A DNA stretch of 64,000 bases from Pseudovibrio exalbescens DSM 16456 (GTDB lineage Bacteria; Pseudomonadota; Alphaproteobacteria; Rhizobiales; Stappiaceae). The notes below the pieces were generated by a model that did no database searches, was not told the origin of the DNA, and worked only from the letters and a program-made list of their open reading frames with translations. The position numbers and the translations under genes were made by a program. Positions 17,150 to 28,166 of the stretch are shown here, piece after piece (position 1 is the first letter of the stretch; every line of letters starts with the position of its first letter). The stretch spans positions 372,001 to 436,000 of the forward strand of contig NZ_AUGS01000002.1 in assembly GCF_000422785.1 (NCBI RefSeq), written 5' to 3'.

Positions 17150-18478
17150 TTACTTGGCAGCCTGCTTGTCTGGCTGCGGTGGGAAGGCATCGTCAGAAGC
17201 TTCCCCACGCAACAGGTCCAGAGCCAGTTGCAGTTGGTTGTCCTCGCTCTTGTCACGCGGCACATAGGCCTGACTGCCGGACATTTCCTCGCCTTCCTCG
17301 GCAGACAGATGTCCCCGCAGACCGGCTTCACCCTTGGTTTCGGCACGGCCCTGCAGTTCCTCCGGCAACTCCTGCAAGGTGATGATGTCAGGTGTGATGC
17401 CCTTGGCCTGAATTGACGTGCCAGACGGTGTGTAATAACGCGCCGTGGTCAGGCGGATTGCGCCGTTTGCGCCCAGCGGAATGATGGTCTGGACCGAGCC
17501 CTTTCCGAAGGACCGGGTGCCAAGAACCGTTGCCCGGCGATGGTCTTGCAGCGCGCCAGCGACAATTTCAGAGGCAGAAGCGGATCCGCCGTTGACGAGC
17601 ACGATCACCGGCTTGCCATCCACCAGATCGCCCGGCCGGGCGTTGTAGCGCTGAATTTCATCCGCGTGGCGTCCACGGGTTGAAACGATCTCACCTTGAT
17701 TCAGGAAGGCATCGGAAACTGAAATCGCCTGATCCAGCAAACCGCCCGGATTGTTGCGCAGGTCAATCACGAATCCCTTGAGATTGTCCGCACCCACATC
17801 CTCGGAGATTTCGACGATCGCATTTTCAAGATTGTCGTAGGTCTGCTCGTTGAACTGGGTAACGCGGATGTAGCCCACATCATCCATGGTTTCCCAGCGT
17901 ACCGCACGAATGCGGATCACATCGCGGGTCAGCGTCACCTCAAGCGGCTCCTCAACGTTTTCACGCAGAATCGTCACGGTGATGTCGGTATCGACCGGGC
18001 CCCGCATTTTCTCGACGGCTTCGTTGAGCGTCAGGCCCAGCACCTGTTCGCCGTCAAGATGCGTAATCAGGTCACCTGCCATGATGCCGGCATCGAAGGC
18101 CGGTGTGTCATCGATTGGCGCAACAACCTTTACCAGACCTTCTTCCATGGTCACTTCAATGCCCAGACCGCCAAACTCGCCGCGGGTCTGCACTTGCATG
18201 TCCCGGAAGTTTTTCGGGGAAAGGTAGCTGGAGTGAGGATCGAGATCGGTCAGCATGCCGTTGATGGCTGCTTCGATCAGATCAGCATCCACCGGCTGTT
18301 CCACGTAGTCCGAGCGCACACGCTCGAATACGTCGCCAAACAGATTGAGCTGGTTATAGGTGTCCGGCGAAGCCGCATGCGCGGGCTCGGAGATCCTGAA
18401 CGGGGCTTGTGAGTAGGTCACAACTGCCGTGGCCCCAAGGACCACACCCACCAGTAAGAGTGAAACTTTCCGTATCAT
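17150..18478 (-). CDS. ctpA: Carboxy-terminal processing protease CtpA (S41)
   Basis: 442-aa periplasmic serine protease. Signal peptide or anchor at residues 2-24 (IRKVSLLLVGVVLGATAVVTYS), S41 N-terminal region (LFGDVFERVRSDYVE), PDZ domain at about 95-165 (EFGGLGIEVTMEEGLVKVVAPIDDTPAF...GDLITHLDGEQV), and the catalytic domain with Ser in GGSASASEIVAGALQD and Lys in GTRSFGKGSVQ, a Ser-Lys dyad. The C-terminus is a low-complexity charged tail. ATG 18478 overlaps the envC stop (ATGA), so the two are coupled. In proteobacteria such proteases trim peptidoglycan hydrolases, fitting its EnvC-like partner. Confidence 0.94.
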   Translation of the reverse strand: MIRKVSLLLVGVVLGATAVVTYSQAPFRISEPAHAASPDTYNQLNLFGDVFERVRSDYVEQPVDADLIEAAINGMLTDLDPHSSYLSPKNFRDMQVQTRGEFGGLGIEVTMEEGLVKVVAPIDDTPAFDAGIMAGDLITHLDGEQVLGLTLNEAVEKMRGPVDTDITVTILRENVEEPLEVTLTRDVIRIRAVRWETMDDVGYIRVTQFNEQTYDNLENAIVEISEDVGADNLKGFVIDLRNNPGGLLDQAISVSDAFLNQGEIVSTRGRHADEIQRYNARPGDLVDGKPVIVLVNGGSASASEIVAGALQDHRRATVLGTRSFGKGSVQTIIPLGANGAIRLTTARYYTPSGTSIQAKGITPDIITLQELPEELQGRAETKGEAGLRGHLSAEEGEEMSGSQAYVPRDKSEDNQLQLALDLLRGEASDDAFPPQPDKQAAK

Positions 18479-19827
18479 CCGCGAACCTTTTCGTTTTCGG
18501 CATTGGACCACCACGGCTTGGGGTCCACGGCGGTGCCATCTTTTCTAAACTCTACATATAGCACTGGCTGCTCAGATCCAAAATTAAGATTTGCAACACT
18601 GGCTACGCGGGTGTCGCCCATTCTGGCCACCGGTTCACCGGCAAGAACGAACTGACCCAACTCCACATTGATCTGATCCATGCCCGCCAGCAATATATGA
18701 TATCCATTTCCAGCGTTCAGAATGACGAGTTGTCCATAGGACCTGAACTCCCCCGCGTAAGCAACCCATCCATCCGCTGGAGAGGTTATCTGGGCATTGG
18801 CGCGGGTGACGTAGGACTGACCATTCGTCTTGTTCCCAAATCCGTCAGCCACCCCATAATCCTGCAGCAATGTGCCAGAAACCGGGCGGGGCAGAAATCC
18901 TTTTGCATCCGCAAACGGAATCTGGGGGCTAAGGCGACCGGGATCGGCAAACGGGTCCGCATAGCCATAGCGACCCGATGCGTGCGCTTCATCCGACGCG
19001 CGGGCGGCGGCTGCTGCCTCGCGTGCACTGCCCACTTCGTTTTCAAGATCAGCCAGCAATTGTTTCAGCGAGGTGGCTTTTGCCGCCAGTTCCTCCGCAC
19101 GCTCGCGCTCTTGCGCCAGCATTTGCTCGCTTTTTTCGCGTTTTTTCTGCTTTTCAGCCAGCAACAATTCCAGTCGGTGCTGTTCTTCGGCCAGCTTCGT
19201 TGCACCGGCGCGCAGCCGCTCATATTCTGTTTCAATGGAGGCGCGCAGCCGTGTCAGTTCGGCCAGATCGCTGGCCAGCGCTTCAGCCTCAATGCGCACA
19301 TCCGGCATGACAGCGTTCAACAGAATCGCGCTGCGCACGGCAGCCAAAGCGTCCTGAGGGCGCACAGCCATGGCGGGGGGAGGGCGATGCCCGATGCGCT
19401 GCAAGGCAACCAGAACTTCCGCCAATGTCCCGCGCCGCTCTTGCAGGGAGGCGCGCACGGTATCCTCGTTCTGTTGGTGGCGCGCCAGACGGCGTTCGGT
19501 TGCGTTCATCTGCGCTTCAAGTTGTTGCATGCGCGAACCCGTCCGGATCAGTTCCTCGTTCAGGCCCTTGCGGTCACGATCAATGGTCCGAATGGTCCGG
19601 TTGATCTGCTCCAGTTTTTCCTCGGAAATCGAGATGTCGCGGGTCACATCGCGCAGTTCGCTCTCCCGCTTCAGACGGCGCTCTTCTGTCTTTTCCTCTG
19701 CGGAAACAGGGGCTGCCTCGGCTTCCTCTGCTGCATGGGAGCGGGAGACGGTTCCCGTCATGCCAACCAGCACGACAGCCACCGCCAAACCTGCAGACAA
19801 AAAGTGCGACGGGAAGGCCCTGCGCAT
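18475..19827 (-). CDS. EnvC-like murein hydrolase activator with degenerate LytM domain
   Basis: 450-aa periplasmic protein. Signal peptide at 1-33 (SAGLAVAVVLVGMTGTVSRSHAAEE), two long coiled coils (about 40-130 and 185-285, rich in E/K/R/Q), then an M23/LytM domain (about 315-445). The M23 zinc ligands are missing: the HxxxD position reads SYVTRANAQ and the HxH position reads VLYVEF. It therefore should not cut peptidoglycan itself but activate an amidase, as E. coli EnvC does during cell separation. It overlaps ctpA by 4 bp. Confidence 0.88.
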   Translation of the reverse strand: MRRAFPSHFLSAGLAVAVVLVGMTGTVSRSHAAEEAEAAPVSAEEKTEERRLKRESELRDVTRDISISEEKLEQINRTIRTIDRDRKGLNEELIRTGSRMQQLEAQMNATERRLARHQQNEDTVRASLQERRGTLAEVLVALQRIGHRPPPAMAVRPQDALAAVRSAILLNAVMPDVRIEAEALASDLAELTRLRASIETEYERLRAGATKLAEEQHRLELLLAEKQKKREKSEQMLAQERERAEELAAKATSLKQLLADLENEVGSAREAAAAARASDEAHASGRYGYADPFADPGRLSPQIPFADAKGFLPRPVSGTLLQDYGVADGFGNKTNGQSYVTRANAQITSPADGWVAYAGEFRSYGQLVILNAGNGYHILLAGMDQINVELGQFVLAGEPVARMGDTRVASVANLNFGSEQPVLYVEFRKDGTAVDPKPWWSNAENEKVRG

Positions 19828-20047
19828 TCGTATAGTGCTTCCTTTGCAACGCGTTTCGCGTGGACTGTGAATGACCAGCGTTAATTTAGTGTCAATTCGC
19901 AGAGGCTGTTAACCATTCACCCAGCGTGCATCCAAACAGAAGCGATGGTCTACGGCAAGTCACGAACCCTTAAAGTTTCGTAAGGAAGCAGGTGCTGGTG
20001 CGTTGCTGCTGTGGTTGGCAGCCTTGCACCCCAATGCAAGTGATGTG

Positions 20048-20530
20048 CTATGCCCGGTGATACGGGTGGCCACTCATGATTGTCATGGCACGGTAAATCT
20101 GCTCGGCACACAGTATCCGCACCAGTTGGTGCGGCCACGTCATGGAACCCAGTGCAATCTTGAGATTTGCCTTGGCAATCAGTTCCGGGCCATGGCCATC
20201 TGCACCCCCAATGGCAAGCACCAGATCACTGACACCACTGTCCGTCCAGTCGCGCACTTGGGTGGCAAACTGATCGCTGGACAGTGTTTTGCCGTGTTCA
20301 TCAAGTACAATCAGCACGGCGCCAGCGGGCAGCGCCTTCAGCAGAGCGCTGGCTTCTTCCGCTTTGCGATCAGCCGCGCGCTGAGCGCGGCTTTCGGGTA
20401 GCTCGATGACTGCAACTGATGTAATGCCAAGGCCTTTTCCTGTTTTGCGGGCCCGATCAAGATAACGGTCGCAAAGATCCTTTTCTGCGCCAGCTTTCAT
20501 TTTGCCAACGCAGGCCAAACTCACTTTCAT
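20048..20530 (-). CDS. rlmH: 23S rRNA pseudouridine-1915 N3-methyltransferase RlmH
   Basis: 160-aa SPOUT methyltransferase that methylates the pseudouridine at 1915 in helix 69 of 23S rRNA. ATG 20530 gives MKVSLACVGKMK; a short upstream extension is not family-like. The knot region is visible as LVLAIGGADGHGPELIAKANLKIALGSMTWPHQLVRILCAEQIYRAMTIMSGHPYHRA, with the conserved GG-x-GH and the C-terminal Y-H. Follows rsfS (96-bp gap), the usual order. Confidence 0.96.
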   Translation of the reverse strand: MKVSLACVGKMKAGAEKDLCDRYLDRARKTGKGLGITSVAVIELPESRAQRAADRKAEEASALLKALPAGAVLIVLDEHGKTLSSDQFATQVRDWTDSGVSDLVLAIGGADGHGPELIAKANLKIALGSMTWPHQLVRILCAEQIYRAMTIMSGHPYHRA

Positions 20531-20626
20531 GGAAAACGCCCTGCACAGGGGACAAAAGCCCATTGCGCTGCCTGAATTCTCAAAAAGGCAGCGATTGTGA
20601 GCGACCCCAAACCAATTACGCGGTTA

Positions 20627-21034
20627 TTACCCGATATACTGTGTTGGTGTTGTTGTCTCTGTCGACCACATTTTCTCGACGTTGTAGAAGCCACGGACTT
20701 CCGGACGGAAAATGTGAATGATGGCATCGCCAATATCGACCAGAACCCAGTCACAGTGCGGCAACCCTTCAACGCGTGCATTGCCGTAGCCCGCGTCCTT
20801 CAAGTCGCGAAGCAGGTGGTCGGTAACCGCGCCGACGTGTCGGTGGGAACGACCGGACGCCACGACCATGTAGTCTGCGACAGAGGTCTTGCCTGCCAAG
20901 TCTAGGGAAACAATATCCTCGGCCTTGGAGTCATCAAGGCTCTTGAGGATCGATTTCAGCAGGGCCTCCACATCAGAGGTATCCTGCGGTAGAAGAGGAG
21001 CGACTGAATCCGTCCCTTCATGAGTTGCTGTCAT
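20627..21034 (-). CDS. rsfS: Ribosomal silencing factor RsfS
   Basis: 135-aa protein that binds L14 and blocks subunit joining during starvation. The conserved core is KAEDIVSLDLAGKTSVADYMVVASGRSHRHVGAVTDHL, then EGLPHCDWVLVDIGDAIIHIFRPEVRGFYNVEKMW. The W-x-LVD and HxFxPExRxFYxLE signatures are intact. It lies between nadD and rlmH. Confidence 0.95.
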   Translation of the reverse strand: MTATHEGTDSVAPLLPQDTSDVEALLKSILKSLDDSKAEDIVSLDLAGKTSVADYMVVASGRSHRHVGAVTDHLLRDLKDAGYGNARVEGLPHCDWVLVDIGDAIIHIFRPEVRGFYNVEKMWSTETTTPTQYIG

Positions 21035-21190
21035 GGTCAGCTGTGTAGCCTTTCGCCATGGTTAGAAGATAGTGCGGTTTAACCGCGGGATTGCCTCGAA
21101 AAACCGGTCTTCTCAGCATTCCTGTAAGGAAGGATAGCGCTACCGGCATTGCATTTTCAAGACACTTGTTTTGCATAGCTCTGGATGGCT

Positions 21191-21847
21191 TCATCCAGAG
21201 TGTTGGCCCCGCCTTATATGCGTTGACGAGGAGGCGTCAAGGGGGGCTGTAAGAAACGTCCAGGCCGGTGCCTTCAAGCTGCTGAGATTTCGTGCCTTTT
21301 CCTGAGGGATACGAGATGTCGCATAAGTCTGGCTCATGGGCGCCGACAGCGGAGCCAGCGTGGCTCCGGGGCGGTTGACAATTGCGAGAGGTACCCGTTC
21401 CACAATGCTGCGCCACGCCTGCCAGCGATGAAAACCGGAAAGATTGTCAGCCCCCATCACCCAAACAAACCTCAGCTCCGGATTGCGCGCCTGCAGCGCG
21501 GCAATAGTGCGGGCCGTATAGGGTGTGCCCAGCTGCACTTCATGGGCCGTGACCTTCATTTTCGGGTGTTTGGCCATGGCTTGAACGGCTGCCACGCGCT
21601 CCGCCAGCGGGGCCAGTTCACTGTGTTCCTTCAAAGGGTTGCCCGGTGTCACCAGCCACCAGATCTGATCAAGATCCAGCCGCCTCAGTGCCGTTTCCGC
21701 TACCAGCAGGTGGCCGCTATGGGGCGGGTTGAAAGATCCGCCAAACAGGCCGATCCGGTTACCGGGCGCGGCATAGGGCAGGCGAACCCAGTCCGCCTGT
21801 TTGCTGGTGTCGGTTGTACGCAACCGGGTATCGAAGGTGTGGTTCAT
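21191..21847 (-). CDS. nadD: Nicotinate-nucleotide adenylyltransferase NadD
   Basis: 218-aa enzyme joining ATP and nicotinate mononucleotide to make deamido-NAD. The nucleotidyltransferase motif is [18 protein letters not shown] (about residues 33-50), followed by [11 protein letters not shown] and [17 protein letters not shown]; the C-terminal motif [11 protein letters not shown] is the family iSSTxIR element. The start ATG overlaps the proA stop by 4 bp. Confidence 0.95.
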   Translation of the reverse strand: MNHTFDTRLRTTDTSKQADWVRLPYAAPGNRIGLFGGSFNPPHSGHLLVAETALRRLDLDQIWWLVTPGNPLKEHSELAPLAERVAAVQAMAKHPKMKVTAHEVQLGTPYTARTIAALQARNPELRFVWVMGADNLSGFHRWQAWRSIVERVPLAIVNRPGATLAPLSAPMSQTYATSRIPQEKARNLSSLKAPAWTFLTAPLDASSSTHIRRGQHSG

Positions 21848-23121
21848 GGGCGTGTCTGACCATCCCCGCGCACCACGTATTTGAAGCTTGTCAGCTGTTC
21901 GACCCCGACAGGACCGCGCGCATGCATGCGACCGGTCGCAATGCCAATTTCGGCGCCCATGCCGAATTCACCGCCATCGGCAAACTGGGTGGACGCGTTG
22001 TGCAGAACTATTGCTGAATCCACTTCATTCTGGAAACGGCGCGCCGCCGATGCGTCCTCGGTGATGATGCAGTCGGTATGGTTGGAGCTGTAGGTGGCAA
22101 TGTGCTCGATCGCTTCATCCAGTCCGCTGACCAGCTTCACTGAAAGGATTGGGGCCAGATATTCAGTGGACCAATCTTCCTCCTCGACCGGTTTCACGTT
22201 GGCACACAGCAGGGCCACTTCTTCATCGCCACGAATTTCGCAGCCCTTGGCTTGAAGCGCATCGATGATCGGACGCAGGTGGGTGGTTGCGATCTTCTCG
22301 TCCACCAGCAGCGTTTCCAGCGCACCACAAATGCCGGTGCGGCGCAGTTTCGAATTAACGACAATATCGACGGTTTTGTTCAAATCCGCGCGTTCGTGAA
22401 CGAAAATGTGCACCAGGCCTTCAAGGTGCGCAAACACCGGTACTCTCGCATCCTCTTGTACCCGTGCCACAAGGCTTTTACCCCCGCGCGGAACGATCAC
22501 ATCCAGGTTGCCTTGCAGGCCCTTGAGCATTTCACCCACCGCATCGCGACTGGTTACGGGGACAAGTTGAATGGAGTCCGCAGGCAAACCCGCTTCCTCC
22601 AGCCCGCTTTGCAGTGCCTTGTGAATAGCCAGATTGGATTTGATTGTGTCCGAACCGCCGCGCAAAATGACTGCATTGCCCGCCTTCAGACACAAGGCCC
22701 CTGCATCCGCCGTGACATTGGGCCGGCTTTCGTAAATCACACCAATCACACCCAAGGGCGTGCGAACACGAGAGATTTCCAGTCCATTGGGTCGATCCCA
22801 TTTGGCCATGACGTTGCCAACCGGGTCGGGCAGAGCGGCGACCTCTTCAAGAGCTTTGGCAATGCCTTCAATCCTGTCCGCGTCAAGGGTGCCGCGATCA
22901 ATGTAGGATTCCGGCTGTCCATTGGCAGTCATCCGCTCGATATCCTGAGCATTGGCTGCGAGGATATCTTGCGTTGCGGCGCGCACGGCCGTGGCCATGG
23001 CTTTCAACGCCGTGTCTTTTTGAGGCCCCGGAGCCAGCGAGAGCGCACGTGCCGCCGCGCGGGCTTTCTTGCCCATGCCATCCATCAGCTCGGGAATGTT
23101 CACATCTGCCTCAGTCACCAT
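21844..23121 (-). CDS. proA: Gamma-glutamyl phosphate reductase ProA
   Basis: 425-aa enzyme reducing glutamyl 5-phosphate with NADPH in proline synthesis. It is an aldehyde-dehydrogenase-fold protein with catalytic Cys in the segment [16 protein letters not shown], and conserved blocks [37 protein letters not shown] and [17 protein letters not shown]. It lies 46 bp after proB and is translationally coupled to nadD. Confidence 0.97.
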   Translation of the reverse strand: MVTEADVNIPELMDGMGKKARAAARALSLAPGPQKDTALKAMATAVRAATQDILAANAQDIERMTANGQPESYIDRGTLDADRIEGIAKALEEVAALPDPVGNVMAKWDRPNGLEISRVRTPLGVIGVIYESRPNVTADAGALCLKAGNAVILRGGSDTIKSNLAIHKALQSGLEEAGLPADSIQLVPVTSRDAVGEMLKGLQGNLDVIVPRGGKSLVARVQEDARVPVFAHLEGLVHIFVHERADLNKTVDIVVNSKLRRTGICGALETLLVDEKIATTHLRPIIDALQAKGCEIRGDEEVALLCANVKPVEEEDWSTEYLAPILSVKLVSGLDEAIEHIATYSSNHTDCIITEDASAARRFQNEVDSAIVLHNASTQFADGGEFGMGAEIGIATGRMHARGPVGVEQLTSFKYVVRGDGQTRP

Positions 23122-23167
23122 CGTCTATCCTCAATCCGCCGGGAGAACGGCCCGGCTCATGCAAAAC

Positions 23168-24292
23168 CTAACATCTTTCAGAGGCTTCCAGCACGAGATC
23201 GTCGTGATGAATCATTTCAGAGCGCCCGGCGTATCCTAAAATGCTCTCGATCTCGTGGCTGTTGCGGCCAATAATCAGGCTGGCCTCTGCGAAGTCATAG
23301 GCAATTAGGCCGCGCCCGACAGCCCGTCCTTCCGCATCCACCAACCGGACTGCATCGCCGCGGTGGAAGTTGCCATCAACGCGAGTTATGCCCGCCGGCA
23401 GCAGGCTTTTTCCCCGTTTGATGGCGGAGAGGGCCCCGTCGTCAACCTGCACAAGGCCCATGAGTTCCAAATGTCCGCCAATCCACGCCTTGCGCGCCGA
23501 TTTGGGCGTGGACGCTGCTGGAAACCAGGTAGCCCGTTCGCCATTGCAGATGGCGGCCAGGGGATTCATCTTCTGACCGGAGGAAATCACCATGGTTGTC
23601 CCCGCCCCAACCGCGATTTTGGCAGCGTCAATCTTGGTTTTCATCCCCCCGGATGAAAAAGCCGAGCCCGCAGCGCCGGCCATCGCTTCGATTTCCGGCG
23701 TAACCGACATCACCTCCGGCAGAAAAACCGCATTCGGGTCTTGTTGAGGAGGGGCCGTGTAAAGACCATCTACATCCGACAACAGAACAAGACAGTCCGC
23801 GCTTGCCATTGTGGCAACGCGAGCACCAAGCCGGTCGTTATCCCCGTAGCGGATCTCGTTGGTGGCAACGCTATCGTTTTCGTTGATAATCGGGACCGCG
23901 CCGATTTTCAGAAGCGTTTCAATGGTTTCCCGTGCATTGAGATAACGGCGGCGTTCCTCCGTATCGCGGAGCGTCAAAAGGATTTGCCCGGCAGTCAGTC
24001 CGCGCGCTTTCAGAATTTCCGAATAGGCCTGCGCCAATGCAATCTGGCCAACGGAGGCCGCGGCTTGAGCCTGTTCAAGCCGCAACGGGCCTTGAGGAAA
24101 CCCTAATACGCCGCGCCCCAACGCAATGGAGCCCGAGGAAACCACGAGGATTTCCTTGCCCTTGTCCGCGAGCGAGCGCAGGTCGTCCGCCAGAGACTCC
24201 AGCCATGCCCGCTTCAGTCCGTTTTCATCAACCAGTAACGCCGAACCGATCTTTACGGTTATCCGGTTGAACTCACTCAATTTTCTCGTCAT
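23168..24292 (-). CDS. proB: Glutamate 5-kinase ProB
   Basis: 374-aa kinase for the first step of proline synthesis, the point of feedback inhibition by proline. The amino-acid-kinase domain (1-260) has [45 protein letters not shown] and [13 protein letters not shown]. The C-terminal PUA domain (about 280-370) begins [23 protein letters not shown]. The start ATG at 24292 directly follows the obgE stop at 24293. Confidence 0.97.
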   Translation of the reverse strand: MTRKLSEFNRITVKIGSALLVDENGLKRAWLESLADDLRSLADKGKEILVVSSGSIALGRGVLGFPQGPLRLEQAQAAASVGQIALAQAYSEILKARGLTAGQILLTLRDTEERRRYLNARETIETLLKIGAVPIINENDSVATNEIRYGDNDRLGARVATMASADCLVLLSDVDGLYTAPPQQDPNAVFLPEVMSVTPEIEAMAGAAGSAFSSGGMKTKIDAAKIAVGAGTTMVISSGQKMNPLAAICNGERATWFPAASTPKSARKAWIGGHLELMGLVQVDDGALSAIKRGKSLLPAGITRVDGNFHRGDAVRLVDAEGRAVGRGLIAYDFAEASLIIGRNSHEIESILGYAGRSEMIHHDDLVLEASERC

Positions 24293-25339
<1,047 letters not shown>

Positions 25340-25483
25340 CTATCTCTTTAAGACCGTGTGCGGACGTCTTTGTGTTACCTCTTGAATCCTTGTGGCGAAA
25401 GCTCGGTGTTCAGGAAAAGGGCCAAAGAACGGTACATTTCGTGTTGGGGTGCCACCCGAATGCTGACGACCGTGTTTAAACGG

Positions 25484-26038
25484 TTATGCGTCGGATGTGT
25501 CAAGTTTTTCCGCCAAAAACTGCACACGGGTCAACTCAAACCGGGTGCTTGGAATTTCGGCACCGGGGCGTGCGCGACTGGTCTCGATGCTCTGACCGGC
25601 AGGGCGAAACCCAACCTTCTGCAAAACGGCCTGAGAGGCCGGATTGTCGTTGAATGCATGCGCTCGCAGGGCGTCTACTGTTGGATAGGCATTGAAAATG
25701 TGAGCCAATGCCACTCTGGCGGCCTCGCTCATGTAGCCTTTGCCCCAGAACGGCTGTCCCAACCAATAGCCAAAACTGTTGCTCCCTGCGAGCCCATGGG
25801 CGCCAATGACGCCCACGAGACCGGTACCGTCATCTATCGCCCAGTTAATCGTGTCGGACAGATCGACTTTCTCGTTAAAGGTGACCCATTCTCTTGCATC
25901 TTTATCCGTATAAGGAAATGGGATGGGGCCAAGCATACGAGAAACCCGCACATCACCGAGATAGTCGGTCAGATTGACAACGTCATCAATGCTGAACGGC
26001 CGTAAGATCAAACGCGAAGTTTTCAGTGTTGGCAACAT
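25484..26038 (-). CDS. GNAT family N-acetyltransferase (RimJ/RimL type), copy 1
   Basis: 184-aa acetyltransferase. ATG 26038 has AAGGAG upstream and gives MLPTLKTSRLILRPFSIDD, the classic RimJ/RimL opening. The acetyl-CoA loop is FWGKGYMSEAARVALAHIF (Q/RxxGxG/A type), followed by AHAFNDNPASQAVLQKVGFR. The substrate is unknown; RimJ/RimL relatives acetylate ribosomal protein N-termini, and the location beside ribosomal genes fits but does not prove it. First of four such genes in a row upstream of obgE. Confidence 0.85.
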   Translation of the reverse strand: MLPTLKTSRLILRPFSIDDVVNLTDYLGDVRVSRMLGPIPFPYTDKDAREWVTFNEKVDLSDTINWAIDDGTGLVGVIGAHGLAGSNSFGYWLGQPFWGKGYMSEAARVALAHIFNAYPTVDALRAHAFNDNPASQAVLQKVGFRPAGQSIETSRARPGAEIPSTRFELTRVQFLAEKLDTSDA

Positions 26039-26057
26039 GAGTGGGCTCCTTTGCGTG

Positions 26058-26591
26058 CTACCCCAAGCGGAAAAAGGTTTCGCGTGGCAAAATGTAATGA
26101 TTTTCCTCGATCTGCCTGCCGCCCCGAGCCCGGCAGCGCTGCGTCCCCTTTCCACACCATGAAAAACCCAGCTTGGTCAACAGGTGGATTGAGCCGCTAT
26201 TGTCAACATACGCCCCGGCCTTCACTGCAGCCGCGCCCAATTCTTCAAAGGCATGGCGCAACACGGGGCGAACGGCTTCGCTCATGAGGCCTTGGCCCCA
26301 ATATGGCTGGGCAAGCCAATAGCCTAGCGTCCACGTCTCGGGCGCAGGGTGTCGCAGGACGACTGCTCCAATCACCTCTTTTTGATAGTCAAGCAGCCAC
26401 GTGTGAACGTTTGGGTGCTGCTTTGCCTCGATCCATTCCACGGCATCTTTTTCAGAATAAGGAAACGGCACCACCGCCAACCTCTTGGAGACTTCGAAGT
26501 TGTTGAGATGCCGCGCAATAGCCCGTGCGTCCGTCAATCGAGGGGCGCGCAACATCATGCGAGACGTGGACAATTCGGAGGTCAAGGCCAT
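26058..26591 (-). CDS. GNAT family N-acetyltransferase (RimJ/RimL type), copy 2
   Basis: 177-aa paralogue of the neighbours: TSRMMLRAPRLTDARAIARHLNN, then LGYWLAQPYWGQGLMSEAVRPVLRHAFEELG (acetyl-CoA-binding P-loop) and GSIHLLTKLGFSWCGKG. ATG 26591 is preferred over an upstream TTG. Its stop is 20 bp before the next GNAT start, so they are in one transcript. Substrate not predictable. Confidence 0.84.
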   Translation of the reverse strand: MALTSELSTSRMMLRAPRLTDARAIARHLNNFEVSKRLAVVPFPYSEKDAVEWIEAKQHPNVHTWLLDYQKEVIGAVVLRHPAPETWTLGYWLAQPYWGQGLMSEAVRPVLRHAFEELGAAAVKAGAYVDNSGSIHLLTKLGFSWCGKGTQRCRARGGRQIEENHYILPRETFFRLG

Positions 26592-26651
26592 GAGAGAATT
26601 TCTTTTCAAGTAATAACGGGCCGCCCAAGTCTCTATGGGGCAGGATGCGAT

Positions 26652-27209
26652 CTAAAGGGGATTGGAGGCGTGAAAGCGATGCTTTGGAAGGAGTAGCACG
26701 TGGTTTTCTACGTGTTCGTTCAGTGGTTTGCTGAAGCGGACACATTCTCCCACCTGCTGAAAGCCGAGCTTTGCAAGCACGCGCTGAGACGCTGTATTGT
26801 CTTTGAAAACCCGCGCCGCGAGAACATCAAATGATGAATGCGCAAAGAAGTGACCGATTGCGGCCCGAGCCGCTTCACTGGCATAGCCCTGTCCATGGGC
26901 GGCAGGTGTCAGCCAATAACCGAGTGTTGGCCATTCGGGGTTATCCTTGAGATCTCCCGGCGCTGTCACGTCAACGCCGCCGATCATCTCGTTATTCAGG
27001 AAAATGGAAAACGAACCAAAACCCGGATCGGTTGTTGTTGTGCTTTTGACGTTTATGTTCTCCTGAGCTGTCTGCCAATCAGCGGGCCACGTGGGACCGG
27101 TTAGCCATTTGACAACGTCATATTGGGTCAGGCCCTTGTCCCAAAGGTCTTGCAGGTGGTCGGCTATGAGCGGTCGAAGTGACAAGCGTGCGCTTTCTAG
27201 TGCCAACAT
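26652..27209 (-). CDS. GNAT family N-acetyltransferase (RimJ/RimL type), copy 3
   Basis: 185-aa acetyltransferase opening MLALESARLSLRPLIADHLQDLW from ATG 27209. The CoA-binding block is GYWLTPAAHGQGYASEAARAAIGHFF; the C-terminal block is RVFKDNTASQRVLAKLGFQQVG. A longer frame to 27251 exists but lacks family similarity. It is more diverged from copies 1 and 2 than they are from each other by eye. Confidence 0.84.
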   Translation of the reverse strand: MLALESARLSLRPLIADHLQDLWDKGLTQYDVVKWLTGPTWPADWQTAQENINVKSTTTTDPGFGSFSIFLNNEMIGGVDVTAPGDLKDNPEWPTLGYWLTPAAHGQGYASEAARAAIGHFFAHSSFDVLAARVFKDNTASQRVLAKLGFQQVGECVRFSKPLNEHVENHVLLLPKHRFHASNPL

Positions 27210-27399
27210 CGCGGGTCTCCGGGGCGGGGGATGGCAGCCACTATCATGCATGATGTGGTTGCAAATAAAGGCAGGAGCGCCGTTAAGTGGAACAAGGCAC
27301 CAGCCCGTACCCTGCGCTGAAGGGTGGTTGTCAATTTCCTCAGCGCGAGGTTCAAGGCAGGAACCTCATTCCACCTGAAACAGGCAGGTGTTGGTCAGG

Positions 27400-28011
27400 T
27401 CAGGCGGCTTGGCCCCAGGCCTTGAGCGCCTTCCAGGTGCTGCGTGTCAGCGAAAAACGGTCCACGTTCACAAGACCGCTGTTGCCGGACATGCGCATCT
27501 TGGATTGTTCGCGAAATTGGAAGCCACACTTCTCCAGCACTCGTCTGGAAGCCGGGTTGTTTACATGGCAGCTTGCCGTCAGTGTGGAGATCCCCCCGTC
27601 GGAAAAGGCAAAGTCGACCATGGCGTGAGCGGCTTCCGTCGCATAACCCTGTCCCCAGAACGGTTCCCCAATCCAGTAGCCCAGATGGCAGGCGCCGCCG
27701 TCTTCCATGGACGGGGCATAGCCGATGGCGCCGATGAACCGACCGGTGTTCTTCATGCGGATGGCAAAAAGCGTATTGCCCATGTGGCCCGCTTCGCTGC
27801 GTTTCACCAGCGCTTTGGCGTCTTCAAGTGTGAAGGGGTGGGGCATGCTGGCCACCATATCGGTCACCCGGCGGTTATTCGCCAGAAAGATGATATCGGC
27901 CAGATCGTCTTGACGCGAGGCGTTGATGGCCAGACGCGCCGTGTCCTGCGGCTCATGTGCGGCCGCACTGTAACTGCTTTCCTCTAAGCTATCCTCATAT
28001 TCGACAACCAT
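27400..28011 (-). CDS. GNAT family N-acetyltransferase (RimJ/RimL type), copy 4
   Basis: 203-aa acetyltransferase with an acidic N-terminal extension of about 35 residues before the fold (MVVEYEDSLEESSYSAAAHEPQDTA). The core has ARLAINASRQDDLADIIFLANN, GYWIGEPFWGQGYATEAAHAMVDFAF and CHVNNPASRRVLEKCGFQ. It is the GNAT gene nearest to rpmA, separated from it by a strong terminator, so the GNAT-obgE series must have its own promoter here. Confidence 0.84.
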   Translation of the reverse strand: MVVEYEDSLEESSYSAAAHEPQDTARLAINASRQDDLADIIFLANNRRVTDMVASMPHPFTLEDAKALVKRSEAGHMGNTLFAIRMKNTGRFIGAIGYAPSMEDGGACHLGYWIGEPFWGQGYATEAAHAMVDFAFSDGGISTLTASCHVNNPASRRVLEKCGFQFREQSKMRMSGNSGLVNVDRFSLTRSTWKALKAWGQAA

Positions 28012-28051
28012 GTTCTTTTCTCCGGCACAAGCCCTGATGTCAGGGCAAAAT

Positions 28052-28085
28052 AAAAAGGGAAGATGGCGTCCCATCTTCCCTTTTT
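28052..28085 (-). terminator. Intrinsic terminator after rpmA
   Basis: Perfect 15-bp stem AAAAAGGGAAGATGG (28052-28066) and CCATCTTCCCTTTTT (28071-28085) with a CGTC loop; the minus-strand tail is T-rich (TTTTTATTTTG). It ends the rplU-rpmA transcript. Confidence 0.92.
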
Positions 28086-28166
28086 CTGATCTTTTTTAGA
28101 TCGGAGGCCGGATTTCCATCCCGCCGGGTCGATGAGACGCCGACGGTTTGGAAACTCACGTCGGCT

